Shown here piece by piece: positions 1-8,819 of a stretch of 64,000 nucleotides of DNA. The position numbers were made by a program, and so were the translations under genes. The notes beneath the pieces are model-generated. The model searched no databases and had not been told where the DNA came from. It saw only the letters and a program-made list of their open reading frames with translations. The first letter of the stretch is position 1. Each line of letters begins with the position of its first letter. The stretch covers positions 248,001 to 312,000 of the forward strand of contig NZ_CAJFCL010000004.1 in the NCBI RefSeq assembly GCF_904063065.1, written 5' to 3'. Origin of the DNA: Pseudomonas paraversuta. GTDB taxonomy: Bacteria; Pseudomonadota; Gammaproteobacteria; Pseudomonadales; Pseudomonadaceae.

Positions 1-293
1 GCAGTCAGATCAAGGGCGATCTGCCGTTATTGGTGGATGTGTGGGCTGAGTGGTGCGGGCCGTGCAAGGCGTTTGCGCCCGTATTTGAACAGGCCGCCAG
101 CCAGTTGCTGGGGAAATGCCGTCTGGCCAAACTCGACAGCGAAGCCAATCAGCAATTGGCCACGCAACTGGGGATTCGCTCGATCCCCAGTCTGATCCTG
201 TACAAAAACGGCCAGGAGGTTGCCCGTCAAAGCGGCGCCTTCCCCTTGCAGCAACTCAAGGCTTGGCTGCAAAGCCACGGCATCAGCGCTTAA
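1..293 (+). CDS. trxC: Thioredoxin, TrxC (thioredoxin 2) type, 5'-truncated by the window
   Basis: The reading frame is open from position 3 and ends at TAA 291-293, so only the last ~96 residues are present. The thioredoxin fold is clear: a VDVWAEWCGPCK active-site segment with the WCGPC redox pair, then an IRSIPSLILYKNG segment carrying the cis-proline. The GIRSIP and GxEVARQxGA wording resembles thioredoxin 2 (TrxC), which in the full protein has an N-terminal CXXC zinc-binding part lying outside this window. Role: cytoplasmic thiol-disulfide reduction. Its stop overlaps the stop of the convergent ParA gene. The family is certain; the TrxC subtype is inferred. Confidence 0.8.
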   Translation, partial: SQIKGDLPLLVDVWAEWCGPCKAFAPVFEQAASQLLGKCRLAKLDSEANQQLATQLGIRSIPSLILYKNGQEVARQSGAFPLQQLKAWLQSHGISA

Positions 294-1063
294 GCGTTCT
301 GGTCCAGGTAGTCGTGCAACTCGACAAATTGCTGGGTCAGTTTGTGTCGCGGATCAAAGTAGACCAGCGGTTGACTGGCCTGATGGGATTCGCGCATACG
401 CACTGAGTTGCTCAGGTACACCGGCAGCACGGGCAAGCCTTCAGCAATCAGCTCATCGAGCATTTGCTGGGGCAGGCTGGCACGGGCCTGGAACTGGTTG
501 ACCACTATGCCTTCGACCAGCAAGTCTGGATTGTGGTCTTCTTTCAACTCTTCGATTTCCGCCAGCAGGCCGTACAGGGCCTGACGCGAAAAGCTGTCAC
601 AGTCGAAAGGGATCAGTACCCGATCGCAGGCGATCAGCGCCGATACGGCATAGAAATTCAAGGCTGGCGGAGTATCGACATAAATCCGGTCATAGTCTTC
701 GGCCAGTTCATCGAGCAACTTTCGCAACTTGTTGATCTTGTGCTTGGCTTCCAGCTTTGGTTGCAGGTCAGCCAGTTCGCAAGTGGCGGTAATGACATGC
801 AAGTTGTCGAACGGGGTTTCGTAAATATCGACCCGGTTTTTCTTGCTGCCCACACCGGCTGACAAACTGTGCTTAAAGAAGTCGGCGATCCCCATGGGGA
901 TGTCCTCGCCCGTGAGCCCGGTAAGGTATTGAGTGGAGTTGGCCTGAGCATCCAGGTCCACCAATAGTGTGCGATAGCCCTCACTGGCGCTGACTGCAGC
1001 CAGGTTGCAGGCGATGCTGGACTTGCCCACACCACCCTTTTGATTGAACACCACGCGACGCAT
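290..1063 (-). CDS. ParA/MinD-family ATPase (orphan, no ParB partner here)
   Basis: A 257-residue protein starting at ATG 1061-1063, preceded by a good GGAGG about 7 nt upstream; an upstream in-frame extension lacks such a site. The N-terminus carries the deviant Walker A KGGVGKSS (residues 9-16), followed by VDLDAQANST (A'-type motif) and VDTPPALN (Walker B/switch II). These mark it as a dimerising, surface-walking ParA-type ATPase. No parB, minC/E or chemotaxis gene lies next to it, so it is a single-gene ParA of unknown cargo rather than the chromosomal Soj, which normally sits with Spo0J. It converges on the thioredoxin gene with overlapping stop codons. Confidence 0.85.
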   Translation of the reverse strand: MRRVVFNQKGGVGKSSIACNLAAVSASEGYRTLLVDLDAQANSTQYLTGLTGEDIPMGIADFFKHSLSAGVGSKKNRVDIYETPFDNLHVITATCELADLQPKLEAKHKINKLRKLLDELAEDYDRIYVDTPPALNFYAVSALIACDRVLIPFDCDSFSRQALYGLLAEIEELKEDHNPDLLVEGIVVNQFQARASLPQQMLDELIAEGLPVLPVYLSNSVRMRESHQASQPLVYFDPRHKLTQQFVELHDYLDQNA

Positions 1064-1377
1064 TTCAAAACCTCCGTGTATCAATAAGTGCCCGAGTGTA
1101 GATGTCATTTGTGACGCTTCGCTACCTTGCAGCGAAATGAGCTACGACTCCAGCGAACATATCTCTGTTTTGGAAGTCATAAACACTATCCCTGGCTCAA
1201 TAATGGCAAAAAGACAGCTTCTCTCCCTAACTGCGGAAAAAACCCTGCCCAAACTGCAAGGGATGTTTGCTACGAGCCAACTGCACCGGGATAATGCTGC
1301 CACTCTGTAATAGGTGCCGCATTGATCGCTGCCTACCTTCGCATCAAGGAAGCCCGCAAGGGCGGGATAGACCTCCA
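1064..1377. other. Intergenic region upstream of the aryl-polyene operon
   Basis: About 314 bases between the divergent ParA gene and the first APE gene. It should hold the promoters for both, but I could not place a convincing -35/-10 pair. The stretch is more AT-rich than the operon. Short ORFs across it have no recognisable product. Confidence 0.5.
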
Positions 1378-2097
1378 GTGATTAATTTCAATATTGCCGC
1401 ATGGCGCGCCTGGGCTCCGGGCCTCGACAGCGTGGCCGATTGGCAGGCCTGGAGCCAGCAACCCCGCCTGCTCGACGCCAGCAATAGCGCCCCCGACGTC
1501 TCGTTTCTACCCGCCATGCAGCGCCGTCGCCTCAGCCGTCTGGCACGCATGGCGTTCAGCGTCGGCTGGCCCCTGGCAGAAGGTCTCGAAGCCTTGCCAC
1601 TGGTGTTTGTCTCGCGTCACGGCGAAACCCCGCGCACCTTCGACATTCTCAGCGACCTTGGCGCGGGGCAGCCGCTGTCGCCCACTCAGTTTAGCCTCTC
1701 GGTGCACAACGCCGTGATTGGCCTGTGGTCGATCATGCGTGGCGAGACCAGCGAAATGACAGCCGTCGCCGCTGCCGGCGACGGCCTGGAACACGGCCTG
1801 ATCGAAGCCTGCGCACTGCTGCATGAGGGCGCCCCCGCCGTATTGCTGGTGATCACCGAAGAGCAGCCTCCCGAGGCCTATGCCCGCTGGATCGACGATG
1901 TACCCTTTCCCTATGCCGTGGGCCTGCTGCTGACGCCGGGCGAACAATGGCAGGTGTCACTCAGCGCCGCCCCTCCCGGCGCCCCTCGAACCCGCTGGCC
2001 CCACGCCCTGGAACTGTTGCGTCACCTGCTCGCCGGGCACACCTCGTTCCAACACGCCTGGAAAAGCCGTGTCTGGAACTGGCATCGCACTCCGTGA
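1378..2097 (+). CDS. Ketosynthase chain-length-factor-like protein (ApeC-like)
   Basis: A 239-residue protein from GTG 1378; the preceding in-frame codons do not look like protein, whereas INFNIAAWRAWAPGL is the typical start of the Ketoacyl-synt_2 family. It is about half the length of a full ketosynthase and lacks the Cys nucleophile motif and the two catalytic His motifs. It therefore cannot condense on its own. In the characterised Xenorhabdus APE system a protein of this kind (ApeC) pairs with the ketosynthase ApeO as a chain-length factor, so the partner is probably the gene at 15836. It is first in the operon and overlaps the next gene by GTGA. The ribosome-binding site is weak. Confidence 0.8.
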   Translation: MINFNIAAWRAWAPGLDSVADWQAWSQQPRLLDASNSAPDVSFLPAMQRRRLSRLARMAFSVGWPLAEGLEALPLVFVSRHGETPRTFDILSDLGAGQPLSPTQFSLSVHNAVIGLWSIMRGETSEMTAVAAAGDGLEHGLIEACALLHEGAPAVLLVITEEQPPEAYARWIDDVPFPYAVGLLLTPGEQWQVSLSAAPPGAPRTRWPHALELLRHLLAGHTSFQHAWKSRVWNWHRTP

Positions 2098-2879
2098 GCC
2101 CGCGCAGCGACGGATATTACTGGCGCCTGTTTGCCACCGCGGTGAGCTTCACGCTGTTCGGGCTCGGCGGCCTGAGCCTGCGCCTGGTGGTATTCCCGCT
2201 TCTGAGTTGCCTGCCCGGCGATGCCGTGCGCCACCGGCAACGTGCGCGTTACACCGTCAGCCGACTGTTCTGGCTGTTTATCCGCTTTATGACGCGCACC
2301 GGCGTGCTGAGCTATGAAGTCCATGGCGCAGAGCGCCTGGGCCGGCCCGGGCAGATGATCATTGCCAACCATCCGTCGCTTATTGACGTGGTGTTTTTGA
2401 TCGGCCTTATGCGCGACACCAACTGCGTGGTCAAACAAAGCCTGTGGCAAAACCCGTTCACCCGCAGCCCGGTGCGGGCCACGCAATACATCAGCAATGA
2501 CGGCAGTGTCGACATGCTCGACAACGCCGCCGGGGCGCTCAAAGAAGGCCAGACCCTGATTATTTTCCCGGAAGGGACGCGCACCCGGCCCGGCCACGCA
2601 CCTGCCTTTCATCGCGGCGCCGCCGCCATTGCGCTGCGGGGTGCGAAGATCCTCACCCCGGTGGTGATAACGGTCAATCCAACCTCGCTGACCAAGGCTG
2701 AACCCTGGTATCGGATCCCCAAGCGACGCATGCACTTCAGCTTTCGGGTCGGGGCCGATATAGATCCACAAACCTTTGCCGCACTTGGCCCGCCGCCCAA
2801 AGCGTCGCGCCTGCTAAACGACTTCGTGCATAACTATTTCATTAAGGAGCTCGCCATAGATGAGCGATCTGAACCGTGA
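2094..2879 (+). CDS. 1-acyl-glycerol-3-phosphate-type acyltransferase (LPLAT/PlsC superfamily)
   Basis: A 261-residue protein; start GTG 2094 overlaps the previous stop (GTGA). An N-terminal hydrophobic segment (about residues 12-40) is followed by the acyltransferase HX4D box in NHPSLID and the FPEGTRT acceptor-binding motif. The fold transfers an acyl group to an alcohol acceptor at the inner membrane. In APE clusters this is one of two acyltransferases thought to attach the polyene acid from its ACP to a lipid anchor. The natural acceptor is unknown. The last 20 nt overlap the ACP gene. Confidence 0.85.
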   Translation: MSPRSDGYYWRLFATAVSFTLFGLGGLSLRLVVFPLLSCLPGDAVRHRQRARYTVSRLFWLFIRFMTRTGVLSYEVHGAERLGRPGQMIIANHPSLIDVVFLIGLMRDTNCVVKQSLWQNPFTRSPVRATQYISNDGSVDMLDNAAGALKEGQTLIIFPEGTRTRPGHAPAFHRGAAAIALRGAKILTPVVITVNPTSLTKAEPWYRIPKRRMHFSFRVGADIDPQTFAALGPPPKASRLLNDFVHNYFIKELAIDERSEP

Positions 2880-3120
2880 CATCAAACAGCTGATCATTGA
2901 CGCCCTGGGTCTGGAAGACATCAGCGTCAGCGATATTGGCGACGAGCAAACCCTGTTTGGCGAAGGCCTGGGGCTGGACTCGGTCGACGCCCTGGAACTG
3001 GGCCTGGCGATTCAAAAAACCTACGGCATCAAAATAGACGCCGACGCCAAAGACACGCGCAATCACTTTTCCAACGTGGCCAGCCTTGCGGCTTTTGTCA
3101 CCGCCAAACAGGCTGCCTGA
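2860..3120 (+). CDS. Acyl carrier protein 1 of the APE pathway (ApeE-like)
   Basis: An 86-residue acidic four-helix ACP. The phosphopantetheine attachment serine is Ser41 in the GLDSVDALEL motif. It would carry the starter or growing aryl-polyene chain as a 4'-phosphopantetheine thioester. It is directly followed by a second ACP gene 9 nt downstream, the usual tandem arrangement in APE loci. No phosphopantetheinyl transferase is encoded in the operon, so activation must come from a general one elsewhere. Start ATG 2860 is preceded by TAAGGAG. Confidence 0.93.
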   Translation: MSDLNRDIKQLIIDALGLEDISVSDIGDEQTLFGEGLGLDSVDALELGLAIQKTYGIKIDADAKDTRNHFSNVASLAAFVTAKQAA

Positions 3121-3129
3121 GACCGAACC

Positions 3130-3384
3130 ATGCAAACCCGTGAAGACATTTTCAATACCCTGCGCGACTCCCTGGTCGAACTCTTTGAACTCGAGCCCGA
3201 GCGCGTCACCCTGGACGCCAACCTGTACCAGGACCTGGAAATCGACAGCATCGACGCCGTTGACCTGATCGACCATATCAAGCGCAAAACCGGCAAAAAG
3301 ATCGCGGCCGAGGAATTCAAATCGGTGCGTACCGTCAACGACGTGGTTGAAGCGGTTTACCGTCTGGTTCACCCGGACGCATGA
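3130..3384 (+). CDS. Acyl carrier protein 2 of the APE pathway (ApeF-like)
   Basis: An 84-residue ACP with the attachment serine Ser40 in the EIDSIDAVDL motif. Its sequence differs clearly from the neighbouring ACP, which suggests division of labour (for example starter/elongation versus hand-over to the acyltransferases), though which ACP does what cannot be told from sequence. The stop overlaps the next start by ATGA. Confidence 0.93.
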   Translation: MQTREDIFNTLRDSLVELFELEPERVTLDANLYQDLEIDSIDAVDLIDHIKRKTGKKIAAEEFKSVRTVNDVVEAVYRLVHPDA

Positions 3385-3926
3385 GGCGACTGATTGCCCC
3401 GGCACTGCTGCTGGCCGGCCTGCTGTACCCCTTTGCGGTGTATTTCGGCATGGCCCGTTTCGCCCCGTGGCAGTTTGCGCTGCTGCTCGGCGGCCTGTGG
3501 CTGGCACGCGCTCTGACCGGCGGACGACGCCCGGCCGATCTGTGGATGGCCGCTCTGGCACTGGTGTTCTGCGGGTTGCTGGCGCTGTTCAACAGCCCGC
3601 TTCTGCTGCGCTGGTACCCGGTACTGATCAGCACGTTCATGCTCAGCCTGTTCGGCCTGAGCCTGAAGTTCGGCCCGCCGGTGATCGAGCGTCTGGCGCG
3701 ACTGCGCGAACCGGAACTGCCCGCCATCGCAATTCATTACACACGACAGGTGACCAAAGTCTGGTGCCTGTTTTTTCTGTTCAACGGGTTAGTCGCAGCC
3801 GGCCTGACCCTGTGGGCACCGCTGAGCTGGTGGACGTTGTACAACGGCCTGATCGCCTACGGGTTGATGGGCCTGTTGTTTGCCATTGAATGGCTGGTAC
3901 GACAAAAAGTAAGAGGCAGGGCATGA
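3381..3926 (+). CDS. Four-to-five-TM inner membrane protein of APE clusters (COG4648 type)
   Basis: A 181-residue hydrophobic protein with segments near residues 5-24, 30-46, 53-70, 78-95, 128-145 and 153-170, separated by short basic loops. It lacks catalytic motifs I recognise. Proteins of this type sit between the ACP and ligase genes in APE clusters. A membrane scaffold or lipid-transfer role is possible but unproven. It overlaps both neighbours by ATGA. Confidence 0.75.
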   Translation: MRRLIAPALLLAGLLYPFAVYFGMARFAPWQFALLLGGLWLARALTGGRRPADLWMAALALVFCGLLALFNSPLLLRWYPVLISTFMLSLFGLSLKFGPPVIERLARLREPELPAIAIHYTRQVTKVWCLFFLFNGLVAAGLTLWAPLSWWTLYNGLIAYGLMGLLFAIEWLVRQKVRGRA

Positions 3927-5632
3927 ACTGGATAAAACTTGAGCAGCTATTGCTCAAGGGGCACAGCGGCCGAGCGGTCAGTTTCGACCCGGCACTGGAT
4001 CACGACACCCTGCGCGGGCAGGCATTGAGCCTGGCGGGCGGGCTGCAACAGCGCGGCGTGCAACGTATTGCGCTGCACCTGGAAGATGCCGCCGAGCTGG
4101 CGGTCGCCCTGCTCGGTGCCTGGCGGGCCGGCGTCAGCGTACTGCTGCCCGCCGACCTGCAAGCGCAAACCCGGCAACGCTGGGACCCGCAGGTTGACCT
4201 GTGGATAACCCAAAGCAGCGAACTGCAGGCCCTTTATGCAAACCCCCTGCCCGGCGCCGGGCTCGATCTCGATGCCTGCCGGCTGAGCCTGTGTACTTCG
4301 GGCTCCAGCGGTGAACCCAAGCGCATCGACAAAACCCTGCGCCAGATGGCCAATGAAGTTGAGGCCCTGGAGCAACTGTGGGGCAACGAGCTGGGCGAGG
4401 CCTGCATCATCGCCAGCGTCGCTGCCCAGCATATCTATGGCCTGTTGTTCCGGGTGCTCTGGCCGCTGTGTGCCGGCCGCAGCTTTGTGCGCCAGCAACT
4501 GGCGTTCCCCGAAGACATGCAGCGCGTCAGCCGCGAGCACCCGGCATTTGCCTGGATTGCCAGCCCTGCGCTGCTCAAGCGCATGGGCGACAACCTCGAC
4601 TGGCCGGCGCTGAGCCCGGTGCGCCGGGTATTTTCCTCTGGCGGTGCCTTGCCGGCCGAAGCCGCCCAAGCCTTGCACCAGCGCCTGGGCCAATGGCCTA
4701 CGGAAATTTTCGGCAGCTCCGAAACCGGCGGCATTGCCTGGCGTCAGGGCCCGGGCCTGTGGCAACCCTTTGCCGATGTACAACTCAGCCAGGGCGAAGA
4801 CGGGGCCCTGTGCATTGCCTCGGCTTACTTGCCCCCAGGCCATGTCGAACATAGCGCCGATGCGGTACGCATCGAAGCCGACGGGCGCTTTGAATTGCTC
4901 GCACGCCTGGACCGCATCGTCAAACTCGAAGAAAAACGCATCTCCCTGCCAATGCTGGAACAGGCACTGGAGGCACACGACTGGGTGCTTGAAGCTCGGT
5001 TGGGTGTAGTGCGGGAAAACCGGGCGTCACTCGGCGCCTTGCTGGTCCTGAGCGACAGCGGCCTGTTTGCCTTGCGTGAACATGGCCGGCGCACGCTGAC
5101 CCAGACCCTGCGCCAGCACCTGAGCCAGCACTGCGAAGCCCTGGCCTTGCCGCGCCGCTGGCGCTTGCTGCGCCAGTTGCCGCTCACCAGCCAGGGTAAA
5201 CTGGCCCAGGCGCAGGTCGATGCACTGTTATTGGCACCACGGCCCAAACAGCCTGAAGTCCTGAGTCAGAACCAGCTCGATGGTGTTTGGACCCTGAGAC
5301 TGGCGGTGCCCCCGGACCTGGCATTCTTTAGCGGTCACTTCCCCACAACCCCGGTGCTGCCGGGCGTGGTGCAAATAGACTGGGCCATCAGTCTGGGCCA
5401 GCAACTGCTCGACCTGCCACCGCGATTTGGCGGGATGGAAGTCCTCAAGTTCCAGCAACTGGTGCGCCCCGGCGACGAGATTGAGCTGACCCTGGGTTTC
5501 GACCCGCAGCGCAGTAAATTGCACTTTGCCTATCGCCATGGCGACGCCGCCTGCTCCAGCGGGCGCATTGTCTGGGCCGCCAATGACAACCTCGGTGGGA
5601 GCAGCGACATCAAGGAGCCGCCCCATGCATAA
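3923..5632 (+). CDS. AMP-forming aryl acid:ACP ligase fused to hot-dog dehydratase (ApeH-ApeI fusion)
   Basis: A 569-residue two-domain protein. Residues ~1-440 are an adenylate-forming enzyme: phosphate-binding A3 loop [10 protein letters not shown] (124-133), [12 protein letters not shown], and a C-terminal lid with SQGKL. Residues ~446-569 form a FabA/FabZ-like hot-dog with FFSGHFP (putative catalytic His472) and the [12 protein letters not shown] helix. The ligase should activate the aryl acid starter and load it on an ACP; the dehydratase should remove water during each extension cycle. In the best known APE clusters these are separate proteins. Start ATG 3923 (ATGA overlap) was chosen over an upstream in-frame ATG inside the previous gene. 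Confidence 0.88.
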   Translation: MNWIKLEQLLLKGHSGRAVSFDPALDHDTLRGQALSLAGGLQQRGVQRIALHLEDAAELAVALLGAWRAGVSVLLPADLQAQTRQRWDPQVDLWITQSSELQALYANPLPGAGLDLDACRLSLCTSGSSGEPKRIDKTLRQMANEVEALEQLWGNELGEACIIASVAAQHIYGLLFRVLWPLCAGRSFVRQQLAFPEDMQRVSREHPAFAWIASPALLKRMGDNLDWPALSPVRRVFSSGGALPAEAAQALHQRLGQWPTEIFGSSETGGIAWRQGPGLWQPFADVQLSQGEDGALCIASAYLPPGHVEHSADAVRIEADGRFELLARLDRIVKLEEKRISLPMLEQALEAHDWVLEARLGVVRENRASLGALLVLSDSGLFALREHGRRTLTQTLRQHLSQHCEALALPRRWRLLRQLPLTSQGKLAQAQVDALLLAPRPKQPEVLSQNQLDGVWTLRLAVPPDLAFFSGHFPTTPVLPGVVQIDWAISLGQQLLDLPPRFGGMEVLKFQQLVRPGDEIELTLGFDPQRSKLHFAYRHGDAACSSGRIVWAANDNLGGSSDIKEPPHA

Positions 5633-6359
5633 CCCCTGCGCCGTGATCCCGGTTTACAACCACGAAACTGCCGTGCCTGACGTGGTCCAAGCGCTGCTCG
5701 CTGCCGGCTTGCCCTGCGTACTGGTGGACGATGCCAGCAGCCCCGCGTGCGGTGCTGTCCTGGAACAACTGGCGCAAGGCCCGGGCATCCATCTGATCCG
5801 CCTGGCGATCAACCAGGGCAAGGGCGGCGCAGTCATGGCCGGCCTGCGCGAAGCCGAGCGCCTGGGCTTTAGCCACGCCCTGCAGGTGGACGCCGATGGC
5901 CAGCACGACCTGCGTGATGTGGCGACCTTTATCCAGGTCTCGCAACTCAATCCCGAAGCGCTGATTTGCGGGTATCCGCAATATGACGCCAGCGTGCCCA
6001 AAGGCCGTTTGTACGCGCGTTACCTGACCCATGTCTGGGTGTGGATCAACAGCCTGTCGCTGCAAATTCCCGACTCGATGTGCGGTTTCCGGGTCTACCC
6101 GCTGACCCCGACCCTAGCCCTGATCAACTCGGCCAGACTGGGCAGGCGCATGGACTTCGACCCAGAAATCCTGGTGCGTCTGGCGTGGCGCAATCAACCG
6201 ATGCGCTGGCTGCCGACCAAGGTCCATTACCCGCAAGACGGCCTGTCGCACTTTCGCCTGTTCCATGACAACGCATTGATCAGCGCCATGCACACCCGGC
6301 TGTTCTTCGGCATGCTCCTGCGTTTTCCGGTCATTCTCTGGAGGCGCTGGCAGGCATGA
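5625..6359 (+). CDS. Glycosyltransferase family 2 protein
   Basis: A 244-residue GT-A enzyme from ATG 5625, preceded by AAGGAG; the longer in-frame ORF is shadow of the previous gene. Features: VIPVYNH at the N-terminus, LVDDAS, INQGKGGAVMAGL and the metal-binding VDADGQHD (DXD at residues 89-91), typical of dolichol-phosphate-mannose-synthase-like GT2 enzymes, with a hydrophobic C-terminal stretch. It likely transfers a sugar from a nucleotide donor to the APE lipid or its anchor. In some APE loci this domain is fused with an acyltransferase; here the acyltransferase is the next gene (ATGA overlap). Confidence 0.88.
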   Translation: MHNPCAVIPVYNHETAVPDVVQALLAAGLPCVLVDDASSPACGAVLEQLAQGPGIHLIRLAINQGKGGAVMAGLREAERLGFSHALQVDADGQHDLRDVATFIQVSQLNPEALICGYPQYDASVPKGRLYARYLTHVWVWINSLSLQIPDSMCGFRVYPLTPTLALINSARLGRRMDFDPEILVRLAWRNQPMRWLPTKVHYPQDGLSHFRLFHDNALISAMHTRLFFGMLLRFPVILWRRWQA

Positions 6360-7294
6360 GCGAAGCACAACAGCATTGGGCCGAGCACAAGGAGCGCGGC
6401 AGTTTCTGGCTGATGAAACTCACCGCCTTCGGCATCAAATTGCTCGGCCGCCGCCTGCTGGCCCCGGTGCTGTACGGCATCGTGCTGTACTTCTTTGTCT
6501 TCGGCCGCAGCGCCCGCCGCAGCATCTGGTGCTACCAGCAGCGGCTGGCCGACTGGAGCGGCCAGACCGCCCCGGGCCCTTCCCACAGGCGGGTATTCGG
6601 GCAATTCATGGCCTTCGCCGACGCCCTGCTGGACAAGCTCGACATGTGGAATGGCCGCCTGAAGATTGCCGACATCGAAATCGTCGACCCGGCCGGCCTG
6701 CGCGATCAACTGCGCGGCGAACGCGGGCAAATGCTGGTGGGGGCGCATCTGGGCAACCTTGAGGTCTGCCGCGCGCTCGCCGAGCTGGGCGAAAAGGTCA
6801 CCATGAACGTGCTGGTGCACACCAAGCACGCCGAGCAATTCAACCGCCTGCTGGGGGAAGCCGGGGCCACCAACCTGCGACTGATCCAGGTCAGCGAACT
6901 CAACCCGGCGGTCATGCTGCAACTGAGTCAGCGTCTGGAAAACGGCGAGTGGCTGGCGATCGCCGGTGACCGCGTACCGCTGCATGGCGGGCGCAATGTG
7001 CGGGTCGATTTTCTGGGCCACCCGGCGCCCTTCCCCCAGGGCCCATGGCTACTGGCCGGACTGCTCAAGTGCCCGGTCAATTTACTGTTTTGCCTGAAAC
7101 GCGAAGGCCGTTACCGGGTCATCCTCGAACCCTTCGCCGACGCCGTGCAGTGGCGGCGCAGCGACCGCGAGCAGGTCATCGCCGACTGGACGACACGCTA
7201 CGCCGAACGCCTGGGCCATTACTGCCTGGAAGCGCCACAACAGTGGTTCAACTTTTACCCTTTCTGGAAAACCGATGACGACGCAACCCCATGA
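6356..7294 (+). CDS. LpxL/HtrB-like lipid acyltransferase
   Basis: A 312-residue protein of the lipid A biosynthesis acyltransferase family. A membrane-associated N-terminus (about residues 28-50) precedes the HX4E catalytic box GAHLGNLEV and the AGDRVPLHGGRNVRVDFLG segment typical of LpxL-type enzymes. LpxL transfers ACP-bound acyl chains, so this protein is a good candidate for moving the finished polyene from its ACP to the glycosylated or lipid acceptor. It overlaps the GT2 gene by ATGA and the ammonia-lyase gene by 20 nt. Confidence 0.85.
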   Translation: MSEAQQHWAEHKERGSFWLMKLTAFGIKLLGRRLLAPVLYGIVLYFFVFGRSARRSIWCYQQRLADWSGQTAPGPSHRRVFGQFMAFADALLDKLDMWNGRLKIADIEIVDPAGLRDQLRGERGQMLVGAHLGNLEVCRALAELGEKVTMNVLVHTKHAEQFNRLLGEAGATNLRLIQVSELNPAVMLQLSQRLENGEWLAIAGDRVPLHGGRNVRVDFLGHPAPFPQGPWLLAGLLKCPVNLLFCLKREGRYRVILEPFADAVQWRRSDREQVIADWTTRYAERLGHYCLEAPQQWFNFYPFWKTDDDATP

Positions 7295-8819
7295 GCCAGT
7301 AACCTTCGGCCAAACCCCGTTGCGCATTGAAGACGTGCTGGCGCTGGCCAATCGTCAGGTGCCGACCCGCCTGCAAGACGACGCCGAGTATCGCGAGCGC
7401 ATCGCCAAAGGCGCGCGTTTTCTCGATTCGTTGCTGGACAAGGAAGGCGTGATCTACGGCGTGACCACCGGTTACGGCGACTCATGCGTGGTGGCGGTGC
7501 CGCTGGAGCATGTCGAAGCGCTGCCCCGTCACCTCTATACCTTCCATGGCTGCGGGCTGGGCAAACTGCTCGATGCCCAGGCCACCCGCGCCGTGCTGGC
7601 GGCGCGTCTGCAGTCGCTGTGCCATGGCGTCTCCGGGGTACGGATCGAGCTGCTGGAGCGGCTGCAGGCTTTCATCGCCCACGACATCCTGCCGCTGATC
7701 CCGGAAGAGGGCTCGGTCGGCGCCAGCGGTGATCTGACCCCGCTGTCCTACGTCGCCGCGACCCTGTCCGGCGAGCGCGAAGTGCTGTTCAACGGTGAAC
7801 GCCGCCTGGCCGCTGACGTCCACCGCGAACTGGGCTGGACCCCGCTGGTACTGCGACCCAAGGAAGCGCTGGCGCTGATGAACGGCACCGCGGTGATGAC
7901 CGGCCTGGCGTGCCTGGCCTATGCCCGCGCCGATTACCTGCTCAAACTGGCGACCCGCATCACCGCTCTCAACGTGGTCGCGCTGCAGGGCAACCCCGAG
8001 CATTTCGACGAACGCCTGTTCGCTGCCAAGCCGCATCCGGGGCAAATGCAGGTCGCCGCATGGATTCGCCAGGACCTGGCCATCGACGCCCCGACCGCGC
8101 CCTTGCATCGCCTGCAAGACCGCTACTCGCTGCGTTGTGCGCCCCACGTCCTGGGGGTGCTGGCCGACAGCCTGAACTGGCTGCGCGGGTTTATCGAGAT
8201 CGAACTCAACAGTGCCAACGACAACCCCATCATCGACGCCGAAGAAGAGCGCGTGCTCCACGGCGGTCACTTCTACGGCGGCCATATCGCCTTCGCCATG
8301 GACAGCCTCAAGACCCTGGTCGCCAACGTCGCCGACCTGCTGGACCGCCAGCTCGCGCTGCTGGTGGACGTTCGCTACAACCACGGCCTGCCGAGTAACC
8401 TGTCGGGTGCGACAGCGCAACGGGCGATGCTCAACCATGGTTTCAAGGCCGTACAGATCGGCACCAGCGCCTGGACCGCCGAGGCCTTGAAAAACACCAT
8501 GCCGGCCAGCGTGTTCTCACGCTCCACCGAGTGCCACAACCAGGACAAAGTGAGCATGGGCACCATCGCCGCCCGCGATGCGATCCGCGTGCTGGAGCTG
8601 ACCGAACAAGTGGCCGCCGCAACCTTGCTCGCCGCCAATCAGGGCGTGTGGCTGCGCAGTCGTGCCGAAGATGCCCGCCCGCTGCCGCCTGCGCTGGCCG
8701 CGATGCACACCGAACTGAGCAAAGACTTCCCGCCCGTGGTTGAAGACCGCGCCCTCGAAGCCGAACTGCGCCTGTGCCTGGCCCGGATCGCCCAACAACA
8801 CTGGAGGCTGCATGCGTAG
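7275..8819 (+). CDS. Aromatic amino acid ammonia-lyase (HAL/PAL/TAL family)
   Basis: A 514-residue MIO enzyme: catalytic YGVTTGYG (Tyr61), Ala150-Ser151-Gly152 in GSVGASGDLTPLSY that cyclises to the MIO cofactor, plus NSANDNP and the ALMNGTAV helix. It would deaminate an aromatic amino acid to the aryl-acrylic acid (cinnamate, coumarate or urocanate). In this operon it most plausibly supplies the APE starter. The selectivity pair aligned by eye is Phe90-His91; PAL usually shows Phe-Leu, HAL Ser-His and TAL His-Leu or His-Gln, so the substrate is not assignable. Start ATG 7275 is inside the previous gene; a later ATG at 7291 is out of frame. Confidence 0.9.
   Translation: MTTQPHEPVTFGQTPLRIEDVLALANRQVPTRLQDDAEYRERIAKGARFLDSLLDKEGVIYGVTTGYGDSCVVAVPLEHVEALPRHLYTFHGCGLGKLLDAQATRAVLAARLQSLCHGVSGVRIELLERLQAFIAHDILPLIPEEGSVGASGDLTPLSYVAATLSGEREVLFNGERRLAADVHRELGWTPLVLRPKEALALMNGTAVMTGLACLAYARADYLLKLATRITALNVVALQGNPEHFDERLFAAKPHPGQMQVAAWIRQDLAIDAPTAPLHRLQDRYSLRCAPHVLGVLADSLNWLRGFIEIELNSANDNPIIDAEEERVLHGGHFYGGHIAFAMDSLKTLVANVADLLDRQLALLVDVRYNHGLPSNLSGATAQRAMLNHGFKAVQIGTSAWTAEALKNTMPASVFSRSTECHNQDKVSMGTIAARDAIRVLELTEQVAAATLLAANQGVWLRSRAEDARPLPPALAAMHTELSKDFPPVVEDRALEAELRLCLARIAQQHWRLHA

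Noticed and set aside
1044..1310. An 88-codon ORF upstream of the APE operon
   Set aside because: It overlaps the ParA start and intergenic DNA, has no ribosome-binding site of note and no recognisable protein features.
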